A DNA stretch of 58,339 nucleotides from Rouxiella silvae (GCF_002093625.1 NZ_MRWD01000033.1:1-58339); one strand, 5' to 3'. Counted from the stretch's first letter, positions 48,698 through 57,733 are shown. Made by a program: numbers and translations. The notes: a model not told the origin generated them from the sequence alone.

Positions 48698-49915
48698 ATG
48701 ACTCAATCGCAAGAACTCACGCCGGGAGCCGCGCCTAAAGTGGCCGTTTTAACCGATGAGAGGCAGGCACTCGAGGCAGCCCGTGCCGTGGCAGAACTGG
48801 CGGCGAAGGAGGCCGTTAGCCGTGACAGAGCGCGCATTTACCCACTGGAGGCACTGTCCCTGTTCAGCCGTCTGGGTCTGGGCAGTATTTCGGTGCCGCG
48901 AGAATTTGGCGGCGGCGGGCTCTCTTATCGCACGATTACCGAGGTGTTTCGGCTGATTTCGTCCGTCGACCCTTCGCTCGGCCAAATTCCGCAGAATCAC
49001 TTCGGTCTGATTCAGTATTTACGTGATGAGGGAACCTACGGCCAGCAAAAGTCGCTGTTTAAGGCTGTGGTGGAAGGGCAGCGTTTTGGCAACGGTGGAC
49101 CGGAAAAAAATACACGGCACACGCGTGAAGTGCTGGCTCGACTGCGTCAGCGGCCTGATGGACTGCGCCTGAGCGGCGAAAAATTTTACTCCACCGGCGC
49201 GCTGTTTGCTCACATCGTGGTCACTACCGCCGTTGATGACCAAGGGAAAGCGGTGTTGGCGTTTATTCCTCAACCTGCCGACGGGCTTGAGGTGATTGAT
49301 GACTGGTCAGGGTTCGGACAGCGCACCACCGCCAGCGGCACCGTGCGTCTTAACGAAGTGTGGGTCAATCCACAGTGGATTGTGCCGGTACCGGCTGAGG
49401 ATAAGCCTTCACTGCGTGGGCCGGTTTCACAGCTGATTCAAGCGGCCATCGATGCGGGCATTGCCCGAGGCGCATTTGATGAAGCCTGTGAATTTATTCG
49501 CACCCAGTCACGGCCGTGGGTCGATGCCGGCGTTGAGCGTAATGCTGATGATCCTCACCTGCAGGCCGACGTTGGCCGTGTGAACGTTGAACTGAGCGCC
49601 GCCGAGGCCCTGCTTAGAAGGGCAGCCGCCCTGCTTGACGGTATCGACCCCACGCAGCTTACGGCTGAAATTGCCGCCAAGGCCTCTATTGTCGTCGCTG
49701 AAGCCAAAGTTCTGACCACTTCGGTGGCATTGAAGGCCAGTGAAAAACTGTTGGAGTGGGGCGGCAGCAGGGCGACGCTGAGTCAACACGGGCTAGACCG
49801 GCACTGGCGCAATGCACGCACACACACACTGCACGACCCGGTGCGCTGGAAGTATTACGCCATCGGCAATTATTACCTTAATGGCGTTTATCCGGTGCGA
49901 CATGCCTGGATATAA
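48698..49915 (+). CDS. SfnB-family sulfur acquisition oxidoreductase
   Basis: 405 residues from ATG 48698 (RBS GAGGA). It shows the SfnB pattern: TDERQALEAARAVAELAAKE, GLGSISVPREFGGGGLSYRT, DPSLGQIPQNHFGLIQYLRD, LSGEKFYSTGALFAHIVVTT, DDWSGFGQRTTASGTVRLNE and GLDRHWRNARTHTLHDPVRW. The family is acyl-CoA dehydrogenase-like and linked to dimethylsulfone or other sulfone use in pseudomonads. It lies between two paralogues in one operon. Confidence 0.9.
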   Translation: MTQSQELTPGAAPKVAVLTDERQALEAARAVAELAAKEAVSRDRARIYPLEALSLFSRLGLGSISVPREFGGGGLSYRTITEVFRLISSVDPSLGQIPQNHFGLIQYLRDEGTYGQQKSLFKAVVEGQRFGNGGPEKNTRHTREVLARLRQRPDGLRLSGEKFYSTGALFAHIVVTTAVDDQGKAVLAFIPQPADGLEVIDDWSGFGQRTTASGTVRLNEVWVNPQWIVPVPAEDKPSLRGPVSQLIQAAIDAGIARGAFDEACEFIRTQSRPWVDAGVERNADDPHLQADVGRVNVELSAAEALLRRAAALLDGIDPTQLTAEIAAKASIVVAEAKVLTTSVALKASEKLLEWGGSRATLSQHGLDRHWRNARTHTLHDPVRWKYYAIGNYYLNGVYPVRHAWI

Positions 49916-49924
49916 GGACGTTTT

Positions 49925-51133
49925 ATGACCGCAATTCAGATTAAGCCCAAACGGCCGACCCGCATGATCAGCTCGCCAGAGCAGGCACTCAGCGTTGCCC
50001 ACGAGCTGGCCCAGGCGTTTCGCGTCGATGCTTCACGCCGCGACCGCGACCGCGAACTGCCCTTTGAGCCATTGGAGGAACTGTTTGCCTCCGGTCTTGG
50101 CGCAATCACTGTACCTCTAAAATGGGGCGGTATAGCAGTTTCTACAGCAGTATTGGCCGAAGTTATCGCCATATTAAGCGAGGCCGACGCGGCTATAGGT
50201 CAAGTGCCACAGAACCATTTTTATGCCCTCGAAGTGCTGCGCGTCAACGGCACTCAGGCTCAGCAGCAGCGATTTTATCGCGAAGTACTACAAGGGGTAC
50301 ATTTGGGCAATGCTCTGGCCGAGTTTTCGTCCCCCTCGGCGCACCAGCGCACCACCACGGTGTTGGAAAACGGCGGGCATTATTTACTTGAAGGGAGAAA
50401 GTTTTATGCCACCGGTGCACTGTTTGCCGACCGCATTCCCACGGCGGCGCGCAATGCCGAAGGGCAGGAGCAGTTGGTCTTCGTGCCAAGGCATCAGAAG
50501 GGGGTGACTGTTATTGATGACTGGTCAGGATTCGGACAGCGCACCACCGGCAGCGGCACGGTGATTTTTGAAGCAGTCGAGGTCGACGTTGAAGATATTG
50601 TGCCATTTCAGCGCGCTTTTGAACGACCCACTGCTGTCGGACCGGTTGCGCAAATTATGCATGCGGCCATTGACCAAGGCATTGCCCGCGCTGCGTTCAA
50701 CGATATGCTGCTGTTTATCAACACGCGTTCCCGGCCGTGGCCAGATTCAAATCTGGCACGCGCCAGTGACGATCCGCTGACCCTCGACCGCACCGGCCAG
50801 CTTGCTGCCCGTTTACAGGCGGGTGATGCACTGCTGCAAGAGGCGGGTGAAGTCGTGGACCTTGCACAGCTTGACCCGCACGAACAAAGCGTGGCCGCGG
50901 CTTCGGTGTCAGTTGCCACGGTGCGCGCATGGACCACGGAGGTGGCGCTGGAGGCGGGAAATTTGCTGTTTGAACTCTCCGGCACGCGATCGGCCCTGCG
51001 TGAGCACAACCTTGACCGCCACTGGCGAAATGCACGCACGCATACACTGCACGACCCGGTGCGCTGGAAATATCCGGTCATCGGCAACTATGTATTAAAC
51101 GGCGTACTTCCGCCACGCAGAGGCACCTTATGA
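49925..51133 (+). CDS. SfnB-family sulfur acquisition oxidoreductase, second copy
   Basis: 402 residues, strongly similar to its upstream neighbour: SPEQALSVAHELAQAFRVDA, GLGAITVPLKWGGIAVSTAV, AIGQVPQNHFYALEVLR, LEGRKFYATGALFADRIPTA, DDWSGFGQRTTGSGTVIFEA and NLDRHWRNARTHTLHDPVRW. RBS AAGGA. Two SfnB-like proteins and one DszC-like protein in tandem suggest either a heteromeric enzyme or separate substrates. It overlaps the next gene by 4 bp (ATGA). Confidence 0.9.
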   Translation: MTAIQIKPKRPTRMISSPEQALSVAHELAQAFRVDASRRDRDRELPFEPLEELFASGLGAITVPLKWGGIAVSTAVLAEVIAILSEADAAIGQVPQNHFYALEVLRVNGTQAQQQRFYREVLQGVHLGNALAEFSSPSAHQRTTTVLENGGHYLLEGRKFYATGALFADRIPTAARNAEGQEQLVFVPRHQKGVTVIDDWSGFGQRTTGSGTVIFEAVEVDVEDIVPFQRAFERPTAVGPVAQIMHAAIDQGIARAAFNDMLLFINTRSRPWPDSNLARASDDPLTLDRTGQLAARLQAGDALLQEAGEVVDLAQLDPHEQSVAAASVSVATVRAWTTEVALEAGNLLFELSGTRSALREHNLDRHWRNARTHTLHDPVRWKYPVIGNYVLNGVLPPRRGTL

Positions 51134-52497
51134 GTCAGTGCGGCAAGAAAGTGTTGCTTAACGCCTTCAATATGAACTGCGTGGGCCATATTCACCACGG
51201 CATGTGGACGCATCCGCAGGATCAATCCACCGACTTTACCTCGTTAAAATATTGGCTGGAGCTAGCGCGTACGCTGGAGCGCGGGCTATTCGACGGGCTA
51301 TTTATTGCCGATATTCTCGGCGTTTACGACGTTTATCAGCAAGGGATAGGCTTAACAGCCAAAGAGTCGATTCAACTGCCGGTCAACGACCCGTTGATGC
51401 TGGTGTCTGCGATGGCCAGCGTGACCGAACATCTCGGCTTCGGACTCACCGCCAATCTGAGCTACGAGGCGCCTTATCCGTTCGCGCGGCGTTTTTCTAC
51501 CCTCGATCATCTGACCAACGGCCGCGTTGGTTGGAATATTGTTACTGGTTACCTCGACAGCGCAGCTCGTGCAGTAGGGCAAACGGCGCTATTGAGCCAC
51601 GACCGACGCTATGATCAGGCCGACGAGTTTCTTGATGTCAGCTACCAGCTGTGGGAAGGCAGCTGGGAAGACGATGCGATAGTGGCAGACCGACAGCGGC
51701 GCATTTATGCCGATCCGGAAAAAATTCATCCGGTGCATCATCATGGTGAGTTTTATCAGGTTGATGGATATCACCTGTCTTCTCCGTCGCCGCAGCGTAC
51801 ACCGCTGCTTTTTCAGGCAGGAAGTTCAGCGCGCGGCATTGAATTTGCCGCCCGCCACGCCGAATGCACCTTTGTCAGCGGCAGTACATTGCAGGGCACG
51901 CGTGAGCAGGTTAACAAACTGCGTCAGGCTGCACAGGAGGCCGGTCGCAAGCCCGATGACCTGAAAGTTTTCATGGGGGTATCCGTGATTGTTGCCGCCA
52001 CTGAGCGCGAAGCGCGTGAGAAAGAGCAGGAGTATTTACGCTACGCCAGCCCCGAAGCAGGCATTGCGCATTTCTCGAGCTCGACCGGCATGGATCTGTC
52101 GCAGTTCGAACTCGATGAACCGATTCAAAGCGGACCAACGCGGGCGATTGAGTCCGTGAGCAAAGCCTACAGTGGCTGGACTCGACGCCGTCTGCTTGAG
52201 CAGCACGCCATGGGCGGGCGCTACTCTCTGATAGTCGGCAGTCCTTCGCAGGTGGCTGACGAACTGCTGAAATGGGTGGATGAATGCGGTATTGACGGTT
52301 TTAATCTGACCCGCATTCTCAATCCGCAGAGCTATATCGATTTCATCGATTTAGTGGTGCCTGAGTTGCAGCAGCGCGGGCGTTATAAGACAGAATATGA
52401 AAGTGGAACACTGAGGAAAAAACTGTTTAATCACGACAGGCTGCCGTCGCGACATCCTGCGAGCCGTTTCCGCAGACCCGCAGGCGTCATCAAATAA
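51130..52497 (+). CDS. NtaA/SnaA/DszA-family FMNH2-dependent monooxygenase, second copy
   Basis: 455 residues, paralogue of the enzyme at 41796: LNAFNMNCVGHIHHGMWTHP, FDGLFIADILGVYDVYQQGI, LTANLSYEAPYPFARRFSTL, GRVGWNIVTGYLDSAARAVG and LLFQAGSSARGIEFAARHAE. It is the last gene of the plus-strand sulfur set and coupled to the SfnB-like gene before it. A DszC-like oxidation to a sulfone followed by DszA-like ring or C-S cleavage is the biochemical model from the dibenzothiophene pathway. Substrate unknown here. Confidence 0.92.
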   Translation: MSQCGKKVLLNAFNMNCVGHIHHGMWTHPQDQSTDFTSLKYWLELARTLERGLFDGLFIADILGVYDVYQQGIGLTAKESIQLPVNDPLMLVSAMASVTEHLGFGLTANLSYEAPYPFARRFSTLDHLTNGRVGWNIVTGYLDSAARAVGQTALLSHDRRYDQADEFLDVSYQLWEGSWEDDAIVADRQRRIYADPEKIHPVHHHGEFYQVDGYHLSSPSPQRTPLLFQAGSSARGIEFAARHAECTFVSGSTLQGTREQVNKLRQAAQEAGRKPDDLKVFMGVSVIVAATEREAREKEQEYLRYASPEAGIAHFSSSTGMDLSQFELDEPIQSGPTRAIESVSKAYSGWTRRRLLEQHAMGGRYSLIVGSPSQVADELLKWVDECGIDGFNLTRILNPQSYIDFIDLVVPELQQRGRYKTEYESGTLRKKLFNHDRLPSRHPASRFRRPAGVIK

Positions 52498-52506
52498 AAT
52501 AATGAT

Positions 52507-52537
52507 GGGCGGCAAAATTTCTGTGCGCCCTTATTTT
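52507..52537. terminator. terminator closing the sulfur operon
   Basis: GGGCG and CGCCC (52507-52530) close a stem over an imperfect loop, followed by TTATTTTT. It lies 10 bp after the last monooxygenase gene and just before the end of the convergent TetR gene. Confidence 0.7.
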
Positions 52538-52543
52538 TAATGA

Positions 52544-53107
52544 TTATTCAGTCACTTTTAATACGGCGGTGGTCAGCTTTGTAGCAAAAGCTGCATCAAG
52601 CGGTCTGCCTAACAGCATTCGATACCAAAATGCCCCATGAATCATGTCTGACGCGGTATCAACGTCAAAGTTTTCATTCAGCTCACGGCGCTTAACCGCC
52701 TGCTCCAAAAACGATTTCACAATTTTCGCACGCGGTTGCAGAAATCTTTCACGGAAACTGGCAAGAAATTTGGCATCTTCCTGTGCCGAGGCCATCAGGC
52801 TTCGCAGCGCGGGTCCATCTTCGTTGAGATTGGCAAAAAGATGGGTTAAGAATCGCGTCAAAACCTCAAGAATAGGCCCTTCGGTCACAGCCGGGATGCG
52901 TCCTGCACTGTCGAGAAACGCATCCAGCACCAGTTCAGCCTTGCTTGGCCAGCGACGATATAGCGTTTGGCGACCAACGCCCGCTTCATCGAGCAGATTT
53001 TGAATACTTACCCGTTGATAACCTCGTTCGCTTACCAGGCGCCTTGCAGCTGAGAGCAAAGCAGGTCCTGCGGCATCATCTCTTGGTCGCCCTAAAACTT
53101 TATCCAT
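52544..53107 (-). CDS. TetR-family regulator
   Basis: 187 residues: GRPRDDAAGPALLSAARRLV, then the HTH ISIQNLLDEAGVGRQTLYRR-like stretch (VSIQNLLDEAGVGRQTLYRR, about 36-55), KAELVLDAFLDSA and a C-terminal ligand domain. It is divergent from the MFS exporter at 53209, with nested palindromes between, and is the likely repressor of that gene. Confidence 0.92.
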   Translation of the reverse strand: MDKVLGRPRDDAAGPALLSAARRLVSERGYQRVSIQNLLDEAGVGRQTLYRRWPSKAELVLDAFLDSAGRIPAVTEGPILEVLTRFLTHLFANLNEDGPALRSLMASAQEDAKFLASFRERFLQPRAKIVKSFLEQAVKRRELNENFDVDTASDMIHGAFWYRMLLGRPLDAAFATKLTTAVLKVTE

Positions 53108-53126
53108 TGAACCCCCCAGACAATTG

Positions 53127-53174
53127 CGAGACTACAGTATAGCATGTAGTATATGAGAACGCAGTCTCGTATAT
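53127..53174. promoter_or_regulatory. TetR operator region
   Basis: CGAGACT (53127-53133) recurs inverted as AGTCTCG (53163-53169). Between them ACTACA-N8-TGTAGT (53131-53150) is a perfect inverted repeat, and ATATGAGAAC/GTCTCGTATAT (53151-53174) is an imperfect one. The nested half sites lie in the 101-bp gap between the divergent TetR and MFS genes. Confidence 0.6.
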
Positions 53175-53208
53175 CTTGTTTTCCTTCACAACTTTCAGGA
53201 AGTAGCCT

Positions 53209-54363
53209 ATGAGTGCACTAAAACCCGTCGGGGCGTTTTCGCTTTTGTGCGTCGCCTGTTTAACCATCATGGTCGGGTGCGTTATCGTCCCAGGCTTAAA
53301 CAGCATCGCCGCAGGGCTGGGCGTCACCGGCTCGGCAAGCTGGCTGGTAACCTTGCCAGCGCTTGGCGTAGTCATATTTGGACCACTGGCCGGTATGCTT
53401 ATCACCCGCAGGGGGACCCGCTCTGCATTACGTATTGGACTGATCCTTTACGGCGCGCTTGGGGTTGCGGGTGCCTGGATGCCCGGGCCGATATTTATTT
53501 ATGCCGATCGTCTGTTACTCGGCGGGGCTACGGCGATGGTAATGTCTTCCGGCATCGCCATGATTTCCGAGTTTTATTCAGGTCATGCGCGGTTAAAAAT
53601 GATGTCGAAACAGGGCATGGCAATCGAACTCGGTGGCGTTATTTTCCTGTCCATAGGTGGACTTTTAGCACAAATAGGTTGGCGATGGCCCTTCGCGCTG
53701 TATCTGATGGCGTGGGTTTTCCTGATGATGACCGAGTTATTCGTGCCGCGTCAGCATGCGGCAGTTGCCGAGTCGAACGCTGTGGGCGGTGTGGCAAAAA
53801 ACACACTGTCTAAAGTGACAATCGTTTATTTTGCCGCGCTTTTAGCCATGATCATTTTCTTTACCGCCATTATCGGTCTGCCGTTCCGTTTGCACGGCTT
53901 TGGTTTTAATGAAGCGCAAATCGGTTATCTGCTTTCGTTTGTTTCACTGGTTGCCGTGGGCGCGGCGTCGACTTTGCCTCGCCTGACAGTCCGCATCGGA
54001 GAAAGCACCACGCTCACCCTTGGATTCATAGGCTACGGCGTAGCTCAATTTATTTTTATCGTCGCGCCAAATTCAGCCGCCATGATCTTCGCTGCCTTCG
54101 TGCTGGGTATTGGTTTTGGGCTGACGGTTCCATTAGTCAATCACATGGCGGTGGAGCGAAGTCATCCTGGCAATCGGGGCAGGGTGCTAGCTTATCTGTC
54201 GATGTCGATATTCCTGGGGCAATTCCTGTCCTCGTTTCTGCAATATCTGCCGGGGGGCAATCGGCAGACCTTTGCCGTGGCGGTCGCATTATCGGTCATC
54301 GGTGCTCTGACGTTCGGCTCAAAATCACTTCTCAAATTACGACTGCGCCCGCGCACGTTGTAG
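53209..54363 (+). CDS. MFS transporter, probable efflux
   Basis: 384 residues with about 12 membrane segments: ACLTIMVGCVIVPGLNSIAA (segment 1), ITRRGTRSALRIGLILYGAL (motif A region), AGVAGAW-like segment, and HMAVERSHPGNRGRVLAYLS in the last third. The structure is of the DHA1 type, which exports drugs or metabolites. RBS AGGAAG. Regulation is likely by the divergent TetR. Confidence 0.88.
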   Translation: MSALKPVGAFSLLCVACLTIMVGCVIVPGLNSIAAGLGVTGSASWLVTLPALGVVIFGPLAGMLITRRGTRSALRIGLILYGALGVAGAWMPGPIFIYADRLLLGGATAMVMSSGIAMISEFYSGHARLKMMSKQGMAIELGGVIFLSIGGLLAQIGWRWPFALYLMAWVFLMMTELFVPRQHAAVAESNAVGGVAKNTLSKVTIVYFAALLAMIIFFTAIIGLPFRLHGFGFNEAQIGYLLSFVSLVAVGAASTLPRLTVRIGESTTLTLGFIGYGVAQFIFIVAPNSAAMIFAAFVLGIGFGLTVPLVNHMAVERSHPGNRGRVLAYLSMSIFLGQFLSSFLQYLPGGNRQTFAVAVALSVIGALTFGSKSLLKLRLRPRTL

Positions 54364-54456
54364 CCGGCGGGGCATAAAAACTCTGTTGCAGGCGATAGGA
54401 CAGGAGACTGCCGTCGCCTGCGCTTTACGTTTTTTATTTTAACGCGAGAAAACGAT

Positions 54457-55335
54457 ATGGAACTTTGGCAACTGAAGTACTTCCTTGCCGTGGCAGAGGA
54501 GCTCAATTTTGGACGAGCGGCGCAGCGACTGTTTGTCGCACAACCGTCGGTTACCCGTGCTATTCAGGCGCTTGAAGGTTTGCTAGGGGTCATGTTGTTA
54601 CTGCGCGACAAGCGTGGGGTAGCGCTCACGCCTGCCGGGGTAGCTTTCGTCGGTGAGGCACGCGCTATTCTTGCTCGGGCAGAGTTCAGCATGCGAACAG
54701 TCCGCCGTGCTGCATTGGGCGAAATCAGTGTCTTAAACCTCGGCTTTGAAGGCTGCTCGGCGCTGAGTTTTGTTCCCGCTGCGGTGTCTCTTTTTCACCA
54801 ACGTTACCCTGAGGTAGTGATTGAATTCAATGAGATGTCGAGCCAGTTCCAAATAGAGGCTTTGAAAAAAGGGGCGATAGATATCGGCTTTGTGATACTG
54901 CCTGTAAGCGACGGCGACGTTGACATTGCAGTGATTGCTGAAGAACCGCTAGTGGTGGCGATGTCCAATACGCACCCGTTAATCGAGTCTGCGGGCATTA
55001 CCTTGGGTGATATCTCGGGAGAGCAGATCATTGGTCGTTCAGAAGGGAATGGTTGCGGTATCAGTCTGAAAGTACGCGACGTAGTGGGAAACCACCTTGG
55101 TAAACCGATGCTGCAAATTGTTGATAGTCATCTGCGAACTCATTTCATCGCTGCAGGATTTGGGCTGTCGATCTTGCCTGCATCTACGGCCAAAATGAGT
55201 GCCGGACAGTTCACTTACCGACCTTTATCTCCCCCGGCTTCCATTCAAATCGCGGTAGCGCGTAATCTTGAACATAAAGACGATATCATTACTCGCCACT
55301 TTCTGCATGCGGTCAGTGAGGTGTTATTGTCATGA
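54457..55335 (+). CDS. LysR-family transcriptional regulator
   Basis: 292 residues. The HTH is at the very start (LKYFLAVAEELNFGRAAQRL, then FVAQPSVTRAIQALEGLLGV) and the effector domain runs from about 92 (SVLNLGFEGCSALSFVPAAV). It resembles the BenM/CatM-like group. It lies on the same strand as the MFS gene (93-bp gap) and converges with the oxidase gene at 55419. Its target is uncertain. Confidence 0.9.
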   Translation: MELWQLKYFLAVAEELNFGRAAQRLFVAQPSVTRAIQALEGLLGVMLLLRDKRGVALTPAGVAFVGEARAILARAEFSMRTVRRAALGEISVLNLGFEGCSALSFVPAAVSLFHQRYPEVVIEFNEMSSQFQIEALKKGAIDIGFVILPVSDGDVDIAVIAEEPLVVAMSNTHPLIESAGITLGDISGEQIIGRSEGNGCGISLKVRDVVGNHLGKPMLQIVDSHLRTHFIAAGFGLSILPASTAKMSAGQFTYRPLSPPASIQIAVARNLEHKDDIITRHFLHAVSEVLLS

Positions 55336-55347
55336 TACACTGCTCGG

Positions 55348-55385
55348 CTCACATCCTGCTCCGCGTAACAGAGGCAGAATGTGAG
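55348..55385. terminator. hairpin between LysR and the hydroxyacid oxidase gene
   Basis: CTCACAT (55348-55354) pairs with ATGTGAG (55379-55385), and the inner CTGC/GCAG continues the stem with bulges. It sits in the 83-bp convergent gap, so it may end both transcripts, though no clear T-run follows. Confidence 0.5.
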
Positions 55386-55418
55386 TCCATCTTCACCTGT
55401 TTAAGCCGATTTTATCAC

Positions 55419-56633
55419 TCAGGCCAGCTGTGTGTGTTTAATGTCTTCCACTGTCTGCGCGCCCGCAAGCTGCATGACCATGCTAAGTTCTCTATTGATT
55501 TGCTCAAACACTGACTGCACGCCCATCCATCCCCCCAGCGCAAGGCCGTAAATGACGGGACGTCCAAGCCCAACCACATCGGCACCGGAGGCTATGGCTT
55601 TGAATACGTCCTGACCGCGTCGAATGCCACTGTCGAAAATGACCGGAACGCGACCGTTTACCGCTTTAGCGACCGCCGGTAATACGGTAAAGGTCGCCGG
55701 GCTGCCGTCGAGTTGGCGTCCACCATGGTTGCTGACCTGGATAGCCGAGGCACCGGCGGCAATGGCAATTTTTGCATCAATAGGAGATTCAATGCCTTTG
55801 ACTATCACCGGCAAACCGGTTTCTTTGATAATAAACTCAATAATTTTGGGATCCATTTTCATGGCAAAAGCGCTGTTTAGCTGATGAATATCACCACCCG
55901 AGCCGCGTATATCCAAATTGCCAAATTGCAGTGGGAATTTGAAGTTATTGCGTGCATCGGCTTCCCGATTACCGGTTGCGGTGGTGTCAACCGTGAGAAC
56001 AATCGCCTTATAACCGGCGGCTTTTGCACGATGCAGCAGCTCGCGGCTATAGCCTACGTCCTGAAGCATGTAGAGTTGAAACCACTTGGGACCCGTCGAT
56101 GCCGCCGCGACCTGCTCAAGCGTTAGCGTTGATACGGTGCTGCACGCCATGAGTGTTCCCGCGGCGGCAGCACCTTTGGCCGTTCCGGCTTCTGCCGTAA
56201 TGTGTGCAAGGCCGTGCGAGCCAATCGGCGGCACCATAATGGGTGATGCCAACGGTACGCCGAGGATTGTAGTATGCATATCCGGCATGCTCTTACCGGT
56301 TAGCACCCGCGGTATTATCTGCCGAGTATCAAAAGAGGTGCGGTTGGCGCGCAGCGTCCATTCATCACCGGCACCGCCAGAAATATAGCCAAAACCGCCT
56401 TTGGGAATGACCTGAGCCGCCATTTGTTCTATCTCGATCAGGTCGTTAAGTTGCAGACTTTTTACTTCAGTGCCCGCTTTATAACCGCCGGTGTAGATAG
56501 CCTGCGGCAATTCTGCTTTGGACGATAACGGGGCCGCAAACGCTTTCCTGACCAGTCCCGCTCCGCCAAATGCTGTGACGGCAGAACCCGCTGCGATCGA
56601 CATTAGAAGCCTGCGGCGCTTTTCATTAATCAT
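55419..56633 (-). CDS. Tat-exported FMN-dependent alpha-hydroxyacid (lactate) oxidase
   Basis: 404 residues from ATG 56633 (RBS AGGAAA). A twin-arginine signal begins the protein: INEKRRRLLMSIAAGSAVTA, with cleavage after KAFA-A. The FMN hydroxyacid oxidase domain has PPIGSHGLAHITAEAGTAKG, KWFQLYMLQDVGYSRELLHR, VIVKGIESPIDAKIAIAAGA, the active-site SNHGGRQLDG (His base, Arg) and FDSGIRRGQDVFKAIASGAD. It oxidises a 2-hydroxy acid such as lactate, with O2 or another acceptor. Periplasmic location is unusual for this family, which is mostly cytoplasmic or mitochondrial. It is downstream of the isomerase gene on the same strand. Confidence 0.92.
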   Translation of the reverse strand: MINEKRRRLLMSIAAGSAVTAFGGAGLVRKAFAAPLSSKAELPQAIYTGGYKAGTEVKSLQLNDLIEIEQMAAQVIPKGGFGYISGGAGDEWTLRANRTSFDTRQIIPRVLTGKSMPDMHTTILGVPLASPIMVPPIGSHGLAHITAEAGTAKGAAAAGTLMACSTVSTLTLEQVAAASTGPKWFQLYMLQDVGYSRELLHRAKAAGYKAIVLTVDTTATGNREADARNNFKFPLQFGNLDIRGSGGDIHQLNSAFAMKMDPKIIEFIIKETGLPVIVKGIESPIDAKIAIAAGASAIQVSNHGGRQLDGSPATFTVLPAVAKAVNGRVPVIFDSGIRRGQDVFKAIASGADVVGLGRPVIYGLALGGWMGVQSVFEQINRELSMVMQLAGAQTVEDIKHTQLA

Positions 56634-56698
56634 AATTTTTTCCTGTTGATTGAAGCACAGATTATCGAGCGATAAGGAGGCAGACCTGTGGCGGGTCG

Positions 56699-56724
56699 CA
56701 TACCCTTCAACGTGCAAGGGTATG
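56699..56724. promoter_or_regulatory. palindrome upstream of the hydroxyacid oxidase gene
   Basis: CATACCCTT-N8-AAGGGTATG is a perfect 9-bp inverted repeat, 66 bp upstream of the oxidase ATG and 100 bp downstream of the isomerase gene. It may be an operator or a processing hairpin in a shared transcript. Confidence 0.5.
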
Positions 56725-56823
56725 AGAGCGACAAAAGCCCGTCCAATGCCGAATTATCCTCACTGCAATACGTGAAAAGCATCACCAGGAAAAAGGAGAA
56801 GTGCGGGAGGGGGAGAGGAAAAT

Positions 56824-57645
56824 TTACCCCATATACTTAACCATATTCTCACGACACTCAGTCGCAATCTCAATGAGATCGTACTCCCAGCGGTTGGGGC
56901 TGAACAGTTCTGCTGACCACATGCCGTCATAACCCGTGGCTTTAACGGCATCGACCCAAGCCTGAATATCAATTTCACCCTCGCCCGGCATATAGTTTCG
57001 CAACACCATTTGGTCCCAGGGTTCACCGGGCTTAGGCAGGCGGCCGTCACAGAAATGTACGCCATAAATCAAGTTTTTATCCAAGCGCGCAATGTCCTCA
57101 GGTTTGGAACCCGAGGCATAGAGGTGCCAAAAATCAATCACCATGCCAACGTTGTCTTTGCCGACCCGGCGGATGACTTCCAGACCCTGTTCCAGGGTGC
57201 GGAATTTAGTGAAGGCGATCACTTCAATTTGATAGCGCACGCCGTATTCTTGCCCGAGGGTGGCAATGGCGCTGACGTTTTCAGTGATGATATCCATCAC
57301 CTCTTCCTCTGGCAGGTCGTCGATGCCATTGAGCGCCAGAATTTGCACCGTCGGGCAGTCAAGCTCTGCCGCCGCGCGGGTTAAACGCGTCGCTTCGGCC
57401 AGCATGGTTTTCTTCTGTTCTCCCCGGTGGCGCTCAATTTCAAGCAGGGCATTGACACAGCCCACTGACAAACCATAACCGTCAACGACCTGTTTTAATT
57501 TGGCGGTGGTGCCGCCGTTATCGAGATAACGCACCAGCTTGCTGCTCAGTATTTCCAGACTGTCATAGCCAGTTTGCTTGGCGATACGCGCATCGGTTAG
57601 TACGTTGCTGTAGTGGGTTGAAATTCCGTGTAGCGCTTTTTGCAT
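56824..57645 (-). CDS. sugar phosphate isomerase/epimerase-like TIM barrel protein
   Basis: 273 residues of the xylose-isomerase-like AP endonuclease 2 fold: GISTHYSNVLTDARIAKQTG, YDSLEILSSKLVRYLD, YQIEVIAFTKFRTLEQGLEV, VGMVIDFWHLYASGSKPEDI, VHFCDGRLPKPGEPWDQ and GMWSAELFSPNRWEYD. Glu, Asp-x-x-His and His/Glu residues form the metal site. Such enzymes isomerise or epimerise sugars, inositols or hydroxy-keto acids. It lies upstream of the exported hydroxyacid oxidase and downstream of the UPF0303 gene, so it may be a catabolic unit. The substrate is unknown. Confidence 0.88.
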   Translation of the reverse strand: MQKALHGISTHYSNVLTDARIAKQTGYDSLEILSSKLVRYLDNGGTTAKLKQVVDGYGLSVGCVNALLEIERHRGEQKKTMLAEATRLTRAAAELDCPTVQILALNGIDDLPEEEVMDIITENVSAIATLGQEYGVRYQIEVIAFTKFRTLEQGLEVIRRVGKDNVGMVIDFWHLYASGSKPEDIARLDKNLIYGVHFCDGRLPKPGEPWDQMVLRNYMPGEGEIDIQAWVDAVKATGYDGMWSAELFSPNRWEYDLIEIATECRENMVKYMG

Positions 57646-57733
57646 CTGATACTCCTGAGTTTTTCATGATTACGCCTTATTAGGGTCGTGATGGGCGTAA
57701 TCGCTGTTCATTGTGGTGTCCGTCGTGACGCCA

